Shown here piece after piece: positions 1-5,409 of a stretch of DNA of 5,409 bases; the first letter of the stretch is position 1, and the number at the start of each line of letters is the position of its first letter. Location: positions 1 to 5,409 of the forward strand of contig JAJFVE010000197.1 in the NCBI GenBank assembly GCA_021371965.1, written 5' to 3'. This DNA is from Planctomycetaceae bacterium. GTDB taxonomy: Bacteria > Planctomycetota > Phycisphaerae > SM23-33. Under the pieces are notes generated by a model. The model saw only the letters and a program-made list of their open reading frames with translations. It was not told the origin of the DNA and did not search any database. The translations under genes were made by a program, and so were the position numbers.

Positions 1-64
1 CATCCTTGCTGATTCGATACGCCGCCAGCAGCACCATCCGTGGCGAGTTGCTGGTCGTGCTCAT
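1..64 (-). CDS. Putative transposase, N-terminal fragment (left copy), runs off the window
   Basis: The reverse strand from position 64 reads ATG and stays open for 21 codons to the window edge, giving MSTTSNSPRMVLLAAYRISK and one further Asp. The SPR-x-LLAAY-x-I pattern resembles, from memory, the N-terminus of DDE transposases of IS4/IS5-like elements that are frequent in planctomycetes and related bacteria. The start sits 77 bases from the inner edge of the inverted repeat, a usual distance from an IS left end to its transposase start. No Shine-Dalgarno sequence is visible. A competing frame on the opposite strand (3-122, ending TGA) is also open. With only 21 residues the call is tentative, and the identical fragment on the right adds no independent evidence. 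Confidence 0.4.
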   Translation of the reverse strand, partial: MSTTSNSPRMVLLAAYRISKD

Positions 65-141
65 TCAAGAGCATATACACGCTATCGAAGCAAAGCGCAA
101 TGCTAACGTGCGCCGAACATGAAAGGGTTTTCTACAGAGCA
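1..141. repeat. 141-bp perfect inverted repeat, left copy; probable insertion-sequence end
   Basis: Read base by base, this segment is the exact reverse complement of 5269-5409 with no mismatch, and identity stops at the next base (142). It has about 52% GC (74 of 141), clearly below the GC-rich operon it borders, which suggests a foreign element. Its inner edge, read outward from the operon, begins TGCTCTGTAGAAAACCC, which resembles the terminal inverted repeat of a DDE-transposase insertion sequence. An apparent transposase start codon lies 77 bases inside that edge and reads off the window. The true repeat probably continues beyond the window. The family cannot be assigned from this fragment. 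Because 141 is a common assembler k-mer size, the visible length may be set by the assembly rather than by biology. Confidence 0.9.
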
Positions 142-150
142 GGTCAGGTA
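142..150 (+). repeat. GGTCAGGTA direct repeat abutting the left inverted repeat
   Basis: The nine bases immediately inside the left inverted repeat are identical, in the same orientation, to the nine bases immediately inside the right inverted repeat (5260-5268). Nine base pairs is a plausible target-site duplication length for several DDE insertion sequences. Joining the right flank, one 9-mer and the left flank gives AAAGGGGTCAGGTACCTT. This resembles GGGGTCAGGT-type short repeats often seen in planctomycete and deltaproteobacterial genomes, a recollection rather than a search. It may therefore be a preferred insertion target rather than a classical duplication. Confidence 0.6.
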
Positions 151-152
151 CC

Positions 153-1204
153 TTACTGGGGGGAGCTTTCAACCTGCGGGGCGGGGGTTGTGTCGAATCC
201 GATGATGAGGTAGGGGTTCATCGTGCCCTTGCCCTTGGTTTCGATGGCGCCGCGGGGCTCGCAGCGGCACCAGCTCTTGACGCGCTGGTAGACTTCCTCG
301 CTGATCTGCACGCGGCCGGCGACGCCGTGCGACTCCAGGCGGCTGGCGGTGTTGACGGTGTCGCCCCAGATGTCGTAGATGAACTTGCGGATGCCGATCA
401 CCCCGGCCACCACGCTGCCCACGTGCACGCCCATGCGCAGTTGCAGCCCGTCCAGCTCGGCGGCCATGCCCGCGATGGTCTGCTGCATCTCCACCGCCAG
501 GGTCACCATGTGCTCGAGGTGGTCGGCCCTGGGGGCCGGCAGGCTCCCGGCCACCATGTACGCGTCGCCGATGGTCTTGATCTTCTCCAGGCCGTGCCGC
601 TCGACCAGCTCGTCGAAGATCGAGAAGACGCGGTTGAGCAGGCTGACCAGGTCGCCCGGCGAAAGGCGGGCCGACAGGGGCGTGAAGTCGACGATGTCGG
701 CAAAGAGCACCGAGACGTCGTCGAACCGCTCGGCGATGGTGCCCGGCTGCTTCTTGAGCTTCTCGGCGATGGGCGCGGGGAGCACGTTGAGCAGCAGGCG
801 GGCGTTCTCCTTGTTGAGCCGGTCGATGGTCAAATGCGTGCGAACGCGCGCCAGCAATTCGTGGGCGTTGAAAGGCTTGGCGACGTAGTCCACCGCCCCC
901 AGCTCGAAGCCCCGCACGATGTCCGGCGTCTCGGTCTTGGCCGTCAGGAAAATGATCGGCAGGTCCTTCCACAGCGGCGAGGCCTTGATCTGCCGGCACG
1001 CCTCGTACCCGTCCATCTCCGGCATCACCACGTCCATGAGCACCAGGTCGGGATGAATCTTCTCGATGACGTGCAGTGCCTGGCGCCCGTTGGTGGCGAC
1101 GCTGATCTGGTAGCCCTGCTCCTTGAGGATGGCCGTCAGCGCCTGGATGTTCGCGGGGGCGTCCTCGACGATCAGAATGCGATTGGCGGGATCGGGCAAA
1201 GTGC

Positions 1205-1208
<4 letters not shown>
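153..1208 (-). CDS. Response regulator fused to class III adenylyl cyclase
   Basis: The 351-residue product has a receiver domain (about 9-126) followed by a class III nucleotide cyclase domain (about 160-340). The receiver has the acidic pair Glu15/Asp16, phosphoacceptor Asp59 in [11 protein letters not shown], Thr89 and Lys111 before Pro112. A helical linker with [14 protein letters not shown] (139-152) matches the segment that usually precedes class III cyclase domains and transmits the signal. The catalytic domain has metal-binding Asp171 (FADIVDFT) and Asp215 (IGDAY), the purine-selecting pair Lys211 and Asp279 (YDIWG), and transition-state residues Asn286 and Arg290. All are present, so it should form an active homodimer making cAMP from ATP. 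The Lys/Asp pair argues against guanylyl cyclase. There is no signal peptide or membrane segment, so it is cytosolic. It overlaps the upstream kinase gene by four bases, which makes the kinase HPt the likely phosphodonor. The TAA stop lies 11 bases from the inverted repeat, and no terminator hairpin is visible between them. Confidence 0.95.
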
Positions 1209-5143
<3,935 letters not shown>

Positions 5144-5259
5144 GCAGACAGGATATGATCTTGGGCCCCATACTTCCAGCCGGAACTAGTCTCGCGATTG
5201 CCTGTCACCGGACTCTTTCACGACTCACCACAGTTTCTTCTTTCTCTCAGAGCTAAAGG
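5144..5259. other. Short intergenic region upstream of the kinase
   Basis: These 116 bases separate the kinase start region from the right direct repeat. They include a 15-base pyrimidine run on the plus strand (5234-5248), which reads as a purine run on the kinase strand. I found no sigma-70 promoter with an acceptable pair of boxes and spacing on the kinase strand. GTGACA at 5203-5208 is a fair -35 box but has no -10 box at 16-18 bases. I also saw no sigma-54 motif, terminator hairpin or convincing small gene. The operon promoter must lie here in an unrecognised form, inside the repeat, or farther upstream outside the window. Confidence 0.5.
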
Positions 5260-5268
5260 GGTCAGGTA
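5260..5268 (+). repeat. GGTCAGGTA direct repeat abutting the right inverted repeat
   Basis: This is the same nonamer as 142-150 in the same orientation, ending one base before the right inverted repeat begins. It is preceded by AAAGG, so the site reads AAAGGGGTCAGGTA. The left copy is followed by CCTT instead. The two flanks together look like the halves of one target sequence split by an insertion. Confidence 0.6.
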
Positions 5269-5409
5269 TGCTCTGTAGAAAACCCTTTCATGTTCGGCGC
5301 ACGTTAGCATTGCGCTTTGCTTCGATAGCGTGTATATGCTCTTGAATGAGCACGACCAGCAACTCGCCACGGATGGTGCTGCTGGCGGCGTATCGAATCA
5401 GCAAGGATG
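5269..5409. repeat. 141-bp perfect inverted repeat, right copy; probable insertion-sequence end
   Basis: This is the exact reverse complement of 1-141. It begins TGCTCTGTAGAAAACCC at the operon side and continues outward into an apparent transposase start. If it is an IS end, the two copies both present their transposase 5' ends to the operon, in divergent orientation. The element is truncated by the window edge, so its length, other terminus and family are not visible. Confidence 0.9.
5346..5409 (+). CDS. Putative transposase, N-terminal fragment (right copy), runs off the window
   Basis: ATG at 5346 opens 21 codons identical to the left copy (1-64, minus strand). The resemblance to IS4/IS5-like DDE transposase N-termini rests on the short SPR-x-LLAAY-x-I segment and on its position 77 bases from the repeat edge. 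A weak promoter-like pair precedes it: TTGCGC at 5310-5315, a 17-base spacer, and TATATG at 5333-5338. That would place transcription start next to the ATG, giving an almost leaderless message. No ribosome binding site is visible. The frame on the opposite strand (5288-5407, ending TGA) is an alternative coding reading. Confidence 0.4.
   Translation, partial: MSTTSNSPRMVLLAAYRISKD

Noticed and set aside
3..122. An open frame in the left repeat, plus strand, ending TGA at 120-122 (mirrored at 5288-5407), which could be a protein C-terminus
   Set aside because: It looks partly protein-like (GELLVVLIQEHIHAIEAKRN), but the outward frame resembles transposase N-termini and starts at a typical IS distance. 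It was kept only as an alternative.
120..152. Possible transcription terminator after the cyclase stop
   Set aside because: No stem-loop followed by a T run can be formed on the coding strand. GGTACC is only a six-base palindrome.
5203..5208. GTGACA -35-like box upstream of the kinase
   Set aside because: No acceptable -10 hexamer occurs at 16-18 bases.
5187..5233. Small GTG-initiated reading frame upstream of the kinase on the minus strand (GTG GTG AGT CGT GAA AGA GTC CGG TGA)
   Set aside because: It has eight codons, no regulatory codon pattern and no adjacent attenuator hairpin, so it is not supportable as a leader peptide.
5310..5338. Sigma-70-like promoter TTGCGC, 17-base spacer, TATATG in the right repeat (and its mirror on the left)
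   Set aside because: It matches the consensus at only three and four of six positions, so it is mentioned with the transposase fragment rather than listed as a promoter.

Overview
The window is a high-GC bacterial segment in which one two-gene signalling operon on the minus strand fills almost all of the sequence. It is bounded at both extreme ends by a perfect 141-base inverted repeat of clearly lower GC (74 of 141 bases). Because the window starts and stops exactly at the repeat, it looks like one complete metagenomic contig that broke at a multi-copy element. Strong GC bias at third codon positions, many long shadow frames, a PocR-type hybrid kinase and a class III cyclase fit a large-genome environmental bacterium such as a planctomycete or deltaproteobacterium-like lineage. 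That placement is an inference, and no marker gene supports it.

Layout. Positions 1-141 are the left inverted repeat, which appears to be the 5' end of an insertion sequence whose transposase reads outward (leftward). Positions 142-150 are a 9-base motif, GGTCAGGTA. Positions 153-1208 (minus) encode a REC-adenylyl cyclase. Positions 1205-5143 (minus) encode a soluble hybrid histidine kinase of about 1,300 residues with the order PocR, PAS, PAS, PAS, HisKA, HATPase, REC, REC, HPt, tail. Positions 5144-5259 are a short non-coding upstream region without a convincing promoter. Positions 5260-5268 repeat GGTCAGGTA in the same orientation, and 5269-5409 is the right inverted repeat with the transposase start reading outward (rightward).

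How the genes work together (inference from intact motifs and gene order). A small molecule or redox signal sensed by the PocR and PAS domains would control autophosphorylation of His585. The phosphate could pass to Asp874 and/or Asp1020, then to His1169 of the HPt domain, and on to Asp59 of the receiver on the cyclase. The cyclase has all class III catalytic residues and the Lys/Asp pair expected for ATP, so the probable output is cAMP. The genes overlap by four bases (ATGA), so they are probably translated together. No cAMP effector lies in the window.

The least ordinary part is the boundary structure: inverted copies of an apparent IS end, each abutting the same 9-mer in direct orientation. 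This could mean site-specific insertion into two copies of a repeated target, a composite-transposon-like unit, a circular molecule, or partly an assembler k-mer effect, since 141 is a common maximum k-mer size.
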